Shown here piece after piece: positions 26,237 to 35,009 of a stretch of 43,116 nt of DNA; the stretch's first letter is position 1, and each line of letters begins with the position of its first letter. The DNA comes from Pelagibacteraceae bacterium AG-414-E02 (GTDB taxonomy: Bacteria; Pseudomonadota; Alphaproteobacteria; Pelagibacterales; Pelagibacteraceae), in assembly GCA_003214615.1 (NCBI GenBank), contig QCLK01000004.1:100301-143416 (forward strand), written 5' to 3'. Under the pieces are notes generated by a model, which saw nothing but the letters and a program-made list of their open reading frames with translations, was not told the DNA's origin and made no database searches. Position numbers and translations under genes: made by a program.

Positions 26237-26728
26237 ATGAATATTAAAATAAAAAAACATTTACTTCTATATAAAGATTATAAATTAAAGTGTAGCGTTG
26301 GTAAATCAGGTATTAGAAGCCAAAAAAAAGAGGGAGATTTTGCAACCCCAAAAGGGAAATTTAAACTAGGTTTACTTTATTACAGAAAAGATAGAATCAA
26401 ATTACCAAAGTGTAAAATAATAAAAAAAATAATAAAAAAAAATACTGGTTGGTGTGATGATAGCAAAAGTAGAAAATATAATAGAGAAATCAGTTTTCCA
26501 TTTAAGTATCGTGCCGAGAAGCTTTATAGAAAAGATAAAATTTATGATTTACTAATTGTAATAAAATATAATTACAAGCCGACTATTAAAAAAAAAGGAA
26601 GTGCGATTTTTCTTCATTTAACTAATAAAAAATATAAGCCTACGAAAGGATGTGTTGCGATAGCAAAAAAAGATTTTATGAAAATACTACCTTTTATTAA
26701 CAAGAAAACAAAAATTTCAATTAATTAA
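26237..26728 (+). CDS. L,D-transpeptidase (YkuD) domain protein
   Basis: YkuD-family enzymes form 3-3 crosslinks in peptidoglycan or attach proteins to it through a catalytic cysteine. The 163 residues contain the catalytic motif IFLHLTNKKYKPTKGCVAI, with histidine and the TxGC cysteine, and the upstream substrate segment EGDFATPKGKFKLG. Unlike ErfK/YbiS enzymes there is no evident signal peptide or membrane helix, and the protein is strongly basic. Export is therefore unexplained, as in several short alphaproteobacterial members. It is divergent from the OmpR-like regulator and interlocks its stop with yggS by four bases (TTAA). Confidence 0.88.
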   Translation: MNIKIKKHLLLYKDYKLKCSVGKSGIRSQKKEGDFATPKGKFKLGLLYYRKDRIKLPKCKIIKKIIKKNTGWCDDSKSRKYNREISFPFKYRAEKLYRKDKIYDLLIVIKYNYKPTIKKKGSAIFLHLTNKKYKPTKGCVAIAKKDFMKILPFINKKTKISIN

Positions 26729-27390
26729 ATATTTCGATCCCCAAAAATTGCTGTACCAAGTCTCAAAAAAGTAGATTCATGTAATAAAGCTTGCTCATAA
26801 TCATCACTCATACCCATACTTAAATCATACAAATTAAGTTCTCTTGATTTTTTTTTCAAAATTTCAAAATATTTACTTGAATCTTCATTGATTGGCGGTA
26901 ACGCCATTAAACCAATAATATTTAATGACAATTCTTTAGTGCAAAACTCATAAAAATTATTAAGATTGCTTAATAAGATTCCAGCCTTTTGTTGTTCATT
27001 TGCAATATTGACTTGAATAAATAACTTTGTTTTTTTATTTAATTCTTTCTCATACTGATCTATTTTTGTAGCCAACTTTGCATTATCTAAAGAATGAATA
27101 TAATCAAATAATTGAATCGCTTTTTTTGCCTTATTTGATTGTAATTTACCCACCATGTGAAGTTTTAAATCCTTAAAATCCCTCTTTTTATCGCTCCATT
27201 TTTCTTCAGCTTCTTGAATTTTATTTTCGCCGAAATGCAAATGACCTAGTTCAAGAAGTGGCATAATTTTACTTATAGGAAATGTTTTTGCTACCGCTAT
27301 AATTTGAGGTTTAGTTTTAAGTTGTTTTCTCGCAACAATTTCATTAACTTTATTTTTGATTAAATTTAAATTTTGAACACATTTATGCAT
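26725..27390 (-). CDS. yggS: YggS/PROSC-family PLP homeostasis protein
   Basis: This pyridoxal-5'-phosphate-binding protein has an alanine-racemase-like barrel and maintains PLP and amino-acid balance; it has no known enzyme reaction. The 221-residue product has the cofactor lysine K35 in IIAVAKTFP, the HFGENKIQEAEEKW motif, HMVGKLQSNKAK, and the phosphate-binding SMGMSDDYEQAL. Length and motif order are normal. Its ATG lies in the palindrome ATGCAT shared with the start of the divergent ThiE-like gene, so its promoter must lie inside that gene. Confidence 0.96.
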   Translation of the reverse strand: MHKCVQNLNLIKNKVNEIVARKQLKTKPQIIAVAKTFPISKIMPLLELGHLHFGENKIQEAEEKWSDKKRDFKDLKLHMVGKLQSNKAKKAIQLFDYIHSLDNAKLATKIDQYEKELNKKTKLFIQVNIANEQQKAGILLSNLNNFYEFCTKELSLNIIGLMALPPINEDSSKYFEILKKKSRELNLYDLSMGMSDDYEQALLHESTFLRLGTAIFGDRNI

Positions 27391-27945
27391 AAAAATTTAC
27401 CAAATTTGTTTGTTTTTCTTGATCAATACAATAGCTTTATTTACCAAAATAATAACACAAATATAGGTATTGTTTACAGAAATTACAGTAGTAAAAAAAG
27501 AGAAATTGAATTGCTAAAAATAGCAAAAGCATGTAAGAAAAAAAAAATTAAGTTGTATGTGTCAAACAGCCTTAGATTGGCTCTAAAAGTAAAAGCAGAG
27601 GGTATTTACATACCCGCATTTAATAAAACAAAAAGATTTAATAATTTAGAAAAAAGATCTTTTACAATAATAGGTTCTGCACATAATCAAAAAGAAATTC
27701 GTGAAAAAATTTTACAAAAATGTACTGCAATATTCCTTGCGCCAATCTTTCCAGTAAAAAAGAAAGAAAATTTTCTTGATATTTACAAATTTAATACTTT
27801 GACACGCAACAACAACATAAATTTTTATGCGTTAGGAGGAATTAGAAATAATAATATTTCTAAACTTAAATTATTAAATATTAAAGGTTTTGGAGGTGTT
27901 GAACTATTCAAAAAAAAACCGGCCTGTAAAAGGCCGGTTTTTTGA
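27385..27945 (+). CDS. ThiE/TenI-like thiamine phosphate synthase family protein
   Basis: The family fold is a TIM barrel that in ThiE joins the pyrimidine and thiazole halves of thiamine. Residues kept are FTIIGSAHNQKEI, a CTAIFLAPIFPVKKKEN strand-loop (GPIFPTxTK in the family) and the phosphate-binding YALGGIRNNN with GFGGVELF. The conserved HLGQED segment of ThiE is replaced by IYIPAFNK, so catalysis is doubtful; it could be a regulator like TenI or a diverged enzyme. The 186-residue form begins at the ATG at 27385. The last codons are part of a strong terminator hairpin, encoding a lysine- and proline-containing tail. Confidence 0.72.
   Translation: MHKNLPNLFVFLDQYNSFIYQNNNTNIGIVYRNYSSKKREIELLKIAKACKKKKIKLYVSNSLRLALKVKAEGIYIPAFNKTKRFNNLEKRSFTIIGSAHNQKEIREKILQKCTAIFLAPIFPVKKKENFLDIYKFNTLTRNNNINFYALGGIRNNNISKLKLLNIKGFGGVELFKKKPACKRPVF
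27916..27943. terminator. strong bidirectional intrinsic terminator between the ThiE-like gene and the porins
   Basis: AAACCGGCCT and AGGCCGGTTT pair as a perfect 10-bp stem around a short loop, followed by T residues on the plus strand. The A-run before the stem gives a T-run on the minus strand, so it can end transcripts from both sides. The hairpin lies inside the last codons of the ThiE-like gene and about 35 bases after the stop of the second porin gene. Confidence 0.92.
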
Positions 27946-27974
27946 AAGAATTTCTTCTTTTAAATTTTATATAT

Positions 27975-29102
27975 TTAGAATGCCATTGACATTATAAATA
28001 ATTGTGCGTCAGCTTCAGTATTCTTATTATACCCAGGATTTGTTACCTCAGTATTAGCATACTTCAGTGCAACACCGCCTACAGTGTAAGCAATCTGCCA
28101 AGACTCACCAGTCATTTCAGTTTTTGGTGTTAATGTCATACCTGAAACGTCTTCATCGATTGGTCCACCATAAGCACCCGCAAGTTTAGTTCTTCCGTTA
28201 GAACCTTGGGATGGTTTGCTGTTACCTTTCAAAGATCTCATTTCAGCATAACTGAATGATAGGTCGTCATTAACATTAAACGCTACACCAATACTCGAAT
28301 TACCGTAGTATTCTGTGGTATTTGTCGATCTTGTTGGCATGTATTCACCTGAAATTTGACCACCAATAGAAAGAGGACCAAGATCTAGTGTTAAACCTGC
28401 AACACCTTCTCTGTCTCTGCTTTCGATTGCTTTGTCTGTACCGGGATCATTTCCAAGTGATGTTTCAGAGTAACCAACGAAAAAGTCAGCACCAAATGCA
28501 CCGATAGAAGGATTAACTCTCAATAGAGCGTCAAGTCCTCTTTCTCTGTCAGCATTTGTTATGCCACCTACGCTTTTGTCTGTAGGTTGTGTACCATCAT
28601 TTTCAGGTGCCCAAGCAAGTCTTAGAGTTGTTGCTCCAATTCTTGGTGACTCCCACTGTAAATTAGTAGAAGATCCAACACCTTTTTGAAGGTTAACATT
28701 CGTTGATACACCTGCATCCCAAACTTCCTCAACTGCACGTGGCATGTTATCGTCATAACCTCCGATACCACCTCCACCTTCTGCAGAAGAAAGTTTCCAT
28801 GTACCTAAACTATTTGTGTTTAAGGTAATGTTTGCCGATGACCATGTCGCTTTGTCTGTATGAGCTATAGTAACGCTAAAAGTTTGACCACCATCAAGCT
28901 CGCCGTTTCCGACGAAAGACAAGTTGGTTTTCATACCTAGAGGTTGACCAGTAACTGAATTATTATTGCCCGATTTTCCACCTACTTCAGTCCATGTTAA
29001 ATGAGCATTACCAGTTACACTCATAGAGCCAGCATGCGCAGCTGATACAGCTGCTAGTGAACCACACAATGCAGATAATCCGTATTTAGATATCTTTTTC
29101 AT
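27975..29102 (-). CDS. outer-membrane porin, second of a tandem pair
   Basis: This 375-residue beta-barrel protein has a signal peptide (about 1-24, ending AAHAG) and a C-terminal phenylalanine (LFIMSMAF), which marks substrates of the Bam assembly machinery. The sequence is rich in glycine, serine, threonine and asparagine with alternating hydrophobic strands, as in alphaproteobacterial porins. It shares the segments SALCGSLAAVSA, VTGQPLGM and GELDGGQTF with the porin encoded just upstream. It starts at an ATG three bases after AAAGGAGG (29106-29113), an exceptionally strong ribosome binding site. Its G+C content is visibly higher than that of its neighbours, in keeping with high expression. 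Solute specificity cannot be read from sequence. Confidence 0.88.
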   Translation of the reverse strand: MKKISKYGLSALCGSLAAVSAAHAGSMSVTGNAHLTWTEVGGKSGNNNSVTGQPLGMKTNLSFVGNGELDGGQTFSVTIAHTDKATWSSANITLNTNSLGTWKLSSAEGGGGIGGYDDNMPRAVEEVWDAGVSTNVNLQKGVGSSTNLQWESPRIGATTLRLAWAPENDGTQPTDKSVGGITNADRERGLDALLRVNPSIGAFGADFFVGYSETSLGNDPGTDKAIESRDREGVAGLTLDLGPLSIGGQISGEYMPTRSTNTTEYYGNSSIGVAFNVNDDLSFSYAEMRSLKGNSKPSQGSNGRTKLAGAYGGPIDEDVSGMTLTPKTEMTGESWQIAYTVGGVALKYANTEVTNPGYNKNTEADAQLFIMSMAF

Positions 29103-29111
29103 GTGCCTCCT

Positions 29112-30107
29112 TTAAAATGCTAGCGATAGCGCTATAGTGTTAACGTCATAGTCGTTTGCTGCTGATGTAGAGTAACTTGCGTTCTCTGCAGATGATCTAG
29201 CTACTTTTAACGTAGCTCCACCCATAGAGTAAGCTAATTGAAGCGAACTTGCTTCCAAAGTTACTGCAGCTGCTTCAACACCTTTTTTCTGTTCTGACTC
29301 ATGATAGCCATAACTTAGAGATAAGTCGTCATTTACGTTAAACGCTATCCCGTAAGCTAAGTTTTCATAGTAGTCAACAGAACCACGACCTTGTGAGTCG
29401 TTACTGTATTGAGCACCTAGCGTTACTGATCCAACTGCATACTTAGCACCAATAGCCCATTGCTCTTGGTCGTCGCCGTATTCTGAATTGATCAATGAAT
29501 AACCAGCATAAAGACTTCCGCCATCAATCAATGTAGAATTTTCTACAACGATATCATAACCAGAACCTACGCCATTATCCGTTCCGCCAGTCGCTTTATC
29601 ATTTACTTTTGCACCGTCAGCTTCAACTGCATAAGATATATAAGCAGCCCAGCCATCAGGTAACATTCCTGAATCAACTGCCCACTCAATATCTGTTCCA
29701 CCACCTGCACCTGCAACTGTAACGATATTTGTACCTAAACCACCATCATAGGCTTCTTCCCATGCTGTTGGTGTTTTGTCGTCTAGTCTGTCTAGACCAG
29801 TACCACCACCTTGATCGAATTTGAACGTACCAATACCATCTACAGTAACTGAAATATCTGATGCAGAATATCCATTCTTGTCATCATGATAAATTCCTAC
29901 TGCAAACGTATTTCCGTTATCAAGTTCTCCTGAACCTGTGAACGATAAATTCGAAGCCATACCCAAAGGTTGTCCAGTTACGACTTTATCCTTTGTTGTA
30001 TATGTAGCTGTGGCACCACCTGATACTGCCATTTCACCAGCTTGCGCTGATATAGCAGCAAGAGATCCGCACAATGCAGATACTCCTAGTACCTTTAATT
30101 TATCCAT
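29112..30107 (-). CDS. outer-membrane porin, first of a tandem pair
   Basis: This 331-residue porin is paralogous to the next gene downstream (shared SALCGSLAAIS, VTGQPLGM, NLSFTGSGELDNGNTF, FNVNDDLSLSY). It has a signal peptide ending ISAQAG and a C-terminal phenylalanine (LSLAF). I chose the ATG at 30107 because AAAGGAG (30114-30120) lies six bases before it and the signal peptide starts there; an upstream ATG at 30134 would add nine residues without a ribosome binding site. Nine bases separate its stop from the second porin, whose ribosome binding site overlaps that gap. Codon and base use differ from the A+T-rich surroundings, as expected for an abundant protein. Expression is probably driven from the 30135-30349 region. 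Confidence 0.88.
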   Translation of the reverse strand: MDKLKVLGVSALCGSLAAISAQAGEMAVSGGATATYTTKDKVVTGQPLGMASNLSFTGSGELDNGNTFAVGIYHDDKNGYSASDISVTVDGIGTFKFDQGGGTGLDRLDDKTPTAWEEAYDGGLGTNIVTVAGAGGGTDIEWAVDSGMLPDGWAAYISYAVEADGAKVNDKATGGTDNGVGSGYDIVVENSTLIDGGSLYAGYSLINSEYGDDQEQWAIGAKYAVGSVTLGAQYSNDSQGRGSVDYYENLAYGIAFNVNDDLSLSYGYHESEQKKGVEAAAVTLEASSLQLAYSMGGATLKVARSSAENASYSTSAANDYDVNTIALSLAF

Positions 30108-30134
30108 AGTTAACTCCTTTGTTAATTTATTCAT

Positions 30135-30349
30135 ATGAATGATGTAAAATTAACACTGAGAGTTCGAAAAATACTAAAAAAATGTTGATATACTTAAAAT
30201 TTTAAACCTTTGTTGCATATTTGGCACACTTTTGCTTAATTTCGCAAAAATGCCAGTAAATTCAACAATTTTACTTATTTATAAGCGTTAGTTTATGGGC
30301 AAAATTAATTGGCAATTTATAAGCAAAATTGGTGTATTAATTAACATTC
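30135..30349. promoter_or_regulatory. shared upstream region of the porin pair and the DUF3576 gene, with repeats
   Basis: This is the bulk of the longest non-coding gap in the window. It holds an imperfect inverted repeat at 30222-30255 (TGGCA...TTTTGC / GCAAAA...TGCCA), two copies of ATTTATAAGC (30277-30286, 30315-30324) and two copies of GCAAAATT (30299-30306, 30323-30330), with further GGCA-type words between. These could be regulator sites for the porins. I could not assign a convincing -35/-10 pair on either strand. Confidence 0.4.
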
Positions 30350-30913
30350 ATGATTTTATTGAATAATACCCGAAAGAAAATTTTTTTTTATCTAAGCTGG
30401 CTAACAATCTTTGCTTTTTTAAGTTCTTGTGGAATTTGGGACCCAGCTGATGCCAGAAAAGTTTCTCCTAATGCTGATGAAAGAGTTAAAAAAAATCTAG
30501 AAGAAGGAAAAGGTTTTAGCTTAATGGGACTTGGAGAAAATAAAGGAAGTGGTGCATTTCAGTTTGCTAGTTCAAACCCAATGTGGAGAGCCACTGTCGA
30601 TATTTTAGATTTTTTGCCGCTTTCAAATGTTGATTATTCAGGAGGAATAATTATTACTGATTGGTACAACGAAGGAACTGCAGGCGATGAGTCAATTAAA
30701 ATTACAGTTAGATTTTTAACAAACGAAGTTAGAGCTGACGGAATTAAGGTAATAATACACAAAAAAAAATGTGGAGTATCAGAAACATGCACTATTAAAA
30801 AAATATCTTCTGCTTTGGAAAACGAGTTAAAAGTTGCAATACTTAAAAAAGCTGTAGTTTTTGCTAAAGAAGATACACTTAGAAATAGAAAAAAACGACC
30901 CGATCTAAAATAA
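30350..30913 (+). CDS. DUF3576 family lipoprotein
   Basis: This 187-residue protein has a signal peptide with a lipobox LSSC (C27), so it should be lipid-modified. The rest resembles the DUF3576 family, found in alphaproteobacteria directly upstream of leuS, as here; recognisable parts are the tryptophan-containing SSNPMWRATVDILDFLPLSNVDYSGGIIITDWY and a charged C-terminal half. (The quoted stretch spans about residues 74 to 107 and its key residues are W78, D83, P88 and W106.) Function is unknown. It starts the DUF3576-leuS-lptE-holA run, and its closeness to lptE may hint at an outer-membrane role, but that is only inference. Confidence 0.85.
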   Translation: MILLNNTRKKIFFYLSWLTIFAFLSSCGIWDPADARKVSPNADERVKKNLEEGKGFSLMGLGENKGSGAFQFASSNPMWRATVDILDFLPLSNVDYSGGIIITDWYNEGTAGDESIKITVRFLTNEVRADGIKVIIHKKKCGVSETCTIKKISSALENELKVAILKKAVVFAKEDTLRNRKKRPDLK

Positions 30914-30962
30914 TAAAAAGTTATAGCTTTCAAAAATATGAGAGTTTAATTTCAGTAAATCA

Positions 30963-33503
30963 ATGGAAAGATACAATATCAAAGATGTTGAAAAAAAATG
31001 GCAGAATATTTGGTCTTCAAAAAAAACTGATGCTTCCACTTTAGACAAAAAAAGGAAAAAATTTTACTGCCTTGAAATGTTTCCTTATCCATCAGGAAAA
31101 ATTCATATGGGCCATGTGAGAAATTATACAATTGGTGACGCGCTGGCTCGTTATAAAAGACTTCAAGGTTTTAACGTTTTGCATCCAATGGGTTGGGATT
31201 CTTTTGGCCTGCCTGCAGAAAATGCTGCTCGCGAAAATAACCTTCATCCTAAAGATTGGACCAAAAAAAACATTGAAGCAATGAAAAGACAATTAAAATT
31301 ACTTGGGTTGTCACTTGATTGGGATCGAGAAATATCTACCTGTGATCCAGAGTATTATAAACATCAACAAGAATTTTTTATAGAATTATTTAAAAAAAAA
31401 TTAGTTTATAAAAAAGATACTTATGTAAATTGGGATCCGGCAGAACAAACAGTTTTGGCTAATGAACAAGTGATTGATGGAAAGGGCTGGAGATCAGGTG
31501 TAGCTGTTGAGAGGAAAAAGCTATCTCAATGGTTTTTTAACATTAAAAAATTTTCACAAGATTTACTAAACGCACTAGAAAAATTAAAAAATTGGCCAGA
31601 TAAAGTTAAGCTTATGCAAAAAAATTGGATAGGAAAATCTTTTGGTTGCGAAATAAATTTTCAAATCGATAAAAAAAATAAAAAGGAAAAAATAAAAGTT
31701 TTTACAACACGTCCGGACACCATATTTGGTGCCTCATTTATAGCACTTTCTATTGATCATCCAATTGCAAAAAATTTTGAAAATAATCAAGATTTCATTA
31801 AGTTTAAATTAGAATGCTCAAAATCTGGAACCACGGAAGAAGCTTTAGCTGTTGCTGAAAAAATCGGTTTTAATACTAATTTATTTGCAATACATCCCTT
31901 CAAGGAAAAAATCAAACTTCCAATTTACATTGCTAATTTTGTTTTAATGGATTACGGGACTGGAGCTATTTTTGGATGTCCAGCTCATGATCAGAGAGAT
32001 TTGGATTTTGCAAATAAATATAAACTAAATGTTTTACCTGTTGTAAGACCTAATGAAGTTGATCCTAAAGATTTTAAAATTAATAATGAGGCTTACACAG
32101 AAGATGGAATATTGTTTAATTCTGAATTTTTAAATAATTTAAAAGTTGGTAAAGCTATTGAGAAAGCAATCGATGTTATAGCAAAAAAAAAGTTAGGAGA
32201 AAAAAAAATAACATTTCGGCTTAAAGACTGGGGTGTTTCAAGACAAAGATATTGGGGCTGCCCTATTCCAATAGTATATAATAATAAAGGCGAAGCTTTA
32301 CCTGTTAAAAAAAAAGATCTACCTATTTTACTTCCTGATGATGTAGATCTAAATGTTAAAGGAAACCCCTTAGAAAAACATCCTAAATGGAAATATACTA
32401 AGCTTTCTTCAGGAGAAAAAGTAATTAGAGAAACTGATACACTTGATACCTTTGTAGATTCTTCATGGTATTTTTTAAGATTTTGCTCTCCTAAACATAA
32501 AAAGTATGGTTACGAAATAAAGGACATTAATTATTGGATGCCTGTGGATCAATATATAGGAGGTGTTGAACATGCGATTTTACATTTGCTTTATTCAAGG
32601 TTTTTTATGAGAGCGTTAGCTTTTAAAAATAAAAACTTTGGTTATACCGAACCATTTGAAAGTTTATTTACTCAAGGTATGGTTTGTCACGAAACTTATA
32701 AAAATGAAAAAGGTCAATGGTTATACCCAGATGAAATAGAAAAAAATTCGGAAGGATATTATGTAACCAAAAATGATAAGAAAAAAGTCGCAGTAGGACC
32801 TTCTGAATCAATGTCCAAATCTAAAAAAAATACCATAGATCCTGAAGAAATGATTAATATGTATGGTGCAGATTCAATAAGATGGTTTATGTTATCAGAT
32901 AGCCCTCCAGAAAGAGATGTACAATGGTCACAAGAGGGAGTTTCTGCAGCCTTCAAATTTATTCAAAAAATATGGAAATTAAACAATGAAATTTTAAACA
33001 AAAAAGATACTTCTTCAAATTCCAGTGATGTTGTTTTAAAGAAAGCTGTGAATAAAACTGTTTATAATGTAACTAAAAACCTAGATAATTTTCAATACAA
33101 TGTAGTAATAGCTAATATCCATGAAATATATAATTTATTTCATGATCATGTTGTTAATAATAAAACTTCGAGTAAAACTCTTAAAAATGAATGGGAAAAA
33201 ATAACAATGCTATTGATACCACTTACACCACATTTGGCCCATGAATGTTGCGAAAAAGTAAATAAAAAATTTTACTGGCCCAAATATGATCCAAAAATGT
33301 TAAAAGAAGAAAATTGTACAATTGTAATACAAGTCGATGGTAGAAAAAGAGGTGTTTTAGAAATGCCAGTAAATTCAATAGAAAAGAGCATTGTAATAAA
33401 GTCAAAAGAAATAGAAAATGTGGCAAAACATTTGGAAAATTCATCAATAATAAAAAATGTTTATATAAAGAATAAACTTATAAATTTTATAACTAAAAAA
33501 TGA
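30963..33503 (+). CDS. leuS: leucyl-tRNA synthetase
   Basis: This class Ia synthetase charges tRNA-Leu and edits mischarged products. The 846-residue product has the HIGH-type motif [15 protein letters not shown] near residue 45, an inserted editing domain (with [16 protein letters not shown] and [15 protein letters not shown]), the core [16 protein letters not shown], and the KMSKS loop as [12 protein letters not shown]. The C-terminal anticodon-binding and LeuRS-specific domains are complete. The ATG is clear. The stop overlaps the lptE ATG as ATGA. Confidence 0.98.
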   Translation: MERYNIKDVEKKWQNIWSSKKTDASTLDKKRKKFYCLEMFPYPSGKIHMGHVRNYTIGDALARYKRLQGFNVLHPMGWDSFGLPAENAARENNLHPKDWTKKNIEAMKRQLKLLGLSLDWDREISTCDPEYYKHQQEFFIELFKKKLVYKKDTYVNWDPAEQTVLANEQVIDGKGWRSGVAVERKKLSQWFFNIKKFSQDLLNALEKLKNWPDKVKLMQKNWIGKSFGCEINFQIDKKNKKEKIKVFTTRPDTIFGASFIALSIDHPIAKNFENNQDFIKFKLECSKSGTTEEALAVAEKIGFNTNLFAIHPFKEKIKLPIYIANFVLMDYGTGAIFGCPAHDQRDLDFANKYKLNVLPVVRPNEVDPKDFKINNEAYTEDGILFNSEFLNNLKVGKAIEKAIDVIAKKKLGEKKITFRLKDWGVSRQRYWGCPIPIVYNNKGEALPVKKKDLPILLPDDVDLNVKGNPLEKHPKWKYTKLSSGEKVIRETDTLDTFVDSSWYFLRFCSPKHKKYGYEIKDINYWMPVDQYIGGVEHAILHLLYSRFFMRALAFKNKNFGYTEPFESLFTQGMVCHETYKNEKGQWLYPDEIEKNSEGYYVTKNDKKKVAVGPSESMSKSKKNTIDPEEMINMYGADSIRWFMLSDSPPERDVQWSQEGVSAAFKFIQKIWKLNNEILNKKDTSSNSSDVVLKKAVNKTVYNVTKNLDNFQYNVVIANIHEIYNLFHDHVVNNKTSSKTLKNEWEKITMLLIPLTPHLAHECCEKVNKKFYWPKYDPKMLKEENCTIVIQVDGRKRGVLEMPVNSIEKSIVIKSKEIENVAKHLENSSIIKNVYIKNKLINFITKK

Positions 33504-33985
33504 AAAAAAATAACTATCTAATATTTCCGATATTTTTTTTAATTCTTATTAGTGCTTGCGTGGGCTACGAACCAATTTTTAAATCTTCAAATGTACAATT
33601 TAAAATTTCAGAATATTCAATAGAAGGTGATAAAATACTAGGTAAAAAGATTTATTTAAAATTAAGTAATCTTTCCAAATCACAAAAAAATGATCCTAAT
33701 TCTAAACCTATTAGTATTATTATTAATACAACAAAAAATAAAAAAGAAGCATCTAAAGACTCTGCGGGAAAAATTTTAGAATATAAAATTACACTAAATA
33801 CTAAAGTTGAGATAAAAGATTACCAAACAAATAGTAAAATACTAAACCAAACATTTACCTCCTCAATAATATACAAAATGCAAGACCAATATTCTGATAG
33901 CGTAAAATTAGAAAATAAATCTGTAAATGATCTTATTGAAAAAACTTATCAGGAAATAATCGTTAGGATTTCGGAAAATATCTAA
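33500..33985 (+). CDS. lptE: LPS-assembly lipoprotein LptE-like
   Basis: LptE plugs LptD in the outer membrane and helps insert lipopolysaccharide. The 161-residue product has a signal peptide and lipobox ISAC (C20), followed by GYEPIF, the start of the LptE (DUF/RlpB-like) domain. The remainder is a lysine- and asparagine-rich alpha/beta protein with low sequence conservation, so the assignment depends strongly on its place between leuS and holA, which is shared across proteobacteria. Translation is coupled to leuS by the ATGA overlap. Confidence 0.85.
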   Translation: MKKNNYLIFPIFFLILISACVGYEPIFKSSNVQFKISEYSIEGDKILGKKIYLKLSNLSKSQKNDPNSKPISIIINTTKNKKEASKDSAGKILEYKITLNTKVEIKDYQTNSKILNQTFTSSIIYKMQDQYSDSVKLENKSVNDLIEKTYQEIIVRISENI

Positions 33986-33989
33986 TTAA

Positions 33990-35009
33990 ATGATTTTTAA
34001 AAGTTACGAAATACAAAAAAACTTGCCAAGTTTTTTAAAGTATAATTTTTTTTTATTATATGGGGAAAATAATGGATTAAAAAAAGAAATTAAAGAATTA
34101 ATAAAAAAAAAGATAAAACAAGAAGATTCTAAAGTAGATTTTTTGTCATTGTACGAAAATGATATAACTAATAATGAAGAAAACTTTTATAATTCCATTT
34201 TATCGGGATCACTATTTAGTAACCAAAAAATAATTGTGGTTAATAATTGTACTGATAAAATAATTGATAAAATTGAAAATATTTTAGAAAAAAATACTAA
34301 AGATATATTTTTAATAATAATTTCAGACGTATTAGACAAAAAATCAAAATTAAGAAATTTTTTTGAAAAAAATACTAAAACTGTTTGCGTGCCTTGTTAT
34401 TTAGATAATAACAAAGATCTGGAAATCATTGCTACAAAAAATTTGAAAGAAAATAACATTATATTATCTAGAGAATCATTAAATTTATTAATTGAAAAAT
34501 CGAATAACGACCGTGATAATTTATTAAATGAAATTGAAAAAATTAAATCATATACTTTATCTAAAAAAAAATTAGATTCAGATGAAGTAAGATCTCTAAT
34601 CAATTTTTCTGGAGAATATAAATCAGACAATCTTATTAACGAGTGTTTGTGTGGGAATATTTCTCAGTATAAAAAAATTTTGTCAGAAATCTACATGAAT
34701 ACAATTAATCAAATATTTTTTTTACGAATATTAAGTAACAAAATTCAAAAACTTATAAGAATGAAAGAAATAGAAAAAAATTATAACAACCTTGATGCCT
34801 TAATAAATGCATCAAACCCCCCTATTTTTTGGAAAGAAAAACCTCTCATAAAAAAACAGTTATCAATTTGGAATTTTAATGATCTAAAAAATATTATAAA
34901 TGAAGTAAATGATACCGAACTTTTATGTAAAAAAAATCCTAAAATTTCAAAAATGATTTTTTTTAATTTTTTTACAAAACTATGTAAGAAGGCTAATAAT
35001 TTTTCTTAA
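33990..35009 (+). CDS. holA: DNA polymerase III delta subunit
   Basis: HolA is the clamp-loader wrench that opens the beta sliding clamp. The 339-residue product is strongly diverged and A+T-rich, but has the N-terminal FFLLYGENNGLKKEIKELI segment (a degenerate P-loop-like start of delta), a central KSRNF-like FLIIISDVLDKKSKLRNFFEK region, and a C-terminal helical domain. Its position after lptE is the conserved one. It follows lptE by four bases and overlaps the 3' end of parB by 17 bases on the opposite strand. Confidence 0.9.
   Translation: MIFKSYEIQKNLPSFLKYNFFLLYGENNGLKKEIKELIKKKIKQEDSKVDFLSLYENDITNNEENFYNSILSGSLFSNQKIIVVNNCTDKIIDKIENILEKNTKDIFLIIISDVLDKKSKLRNFFEKNTKTVCVPCYLDNNKDLEIIATKNLKENNIILSRESLNLLIEKSNNDRDNLLNEIEKIKSYTLSKKKLDSDEVRSLINFSGEYKSDNLINECLCGNISQYKKILSEIYMNTINQIFFLRILSNKIQKLIRMKEIEKNYNNLDALINASNPPIFWKEKPLIKKQLSIWNFNDLKNIINEVNDTELLCKKNPKISKMIFFNFFTKLCKKANNFS

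Noticed and set aside
27975-30107. Horizontal transfer of the porin pair because of higher G+C
   Set aside because: High expression and constraint on beta-barrel residues explain the composition; no mobile element, repeat border or integrase is near.
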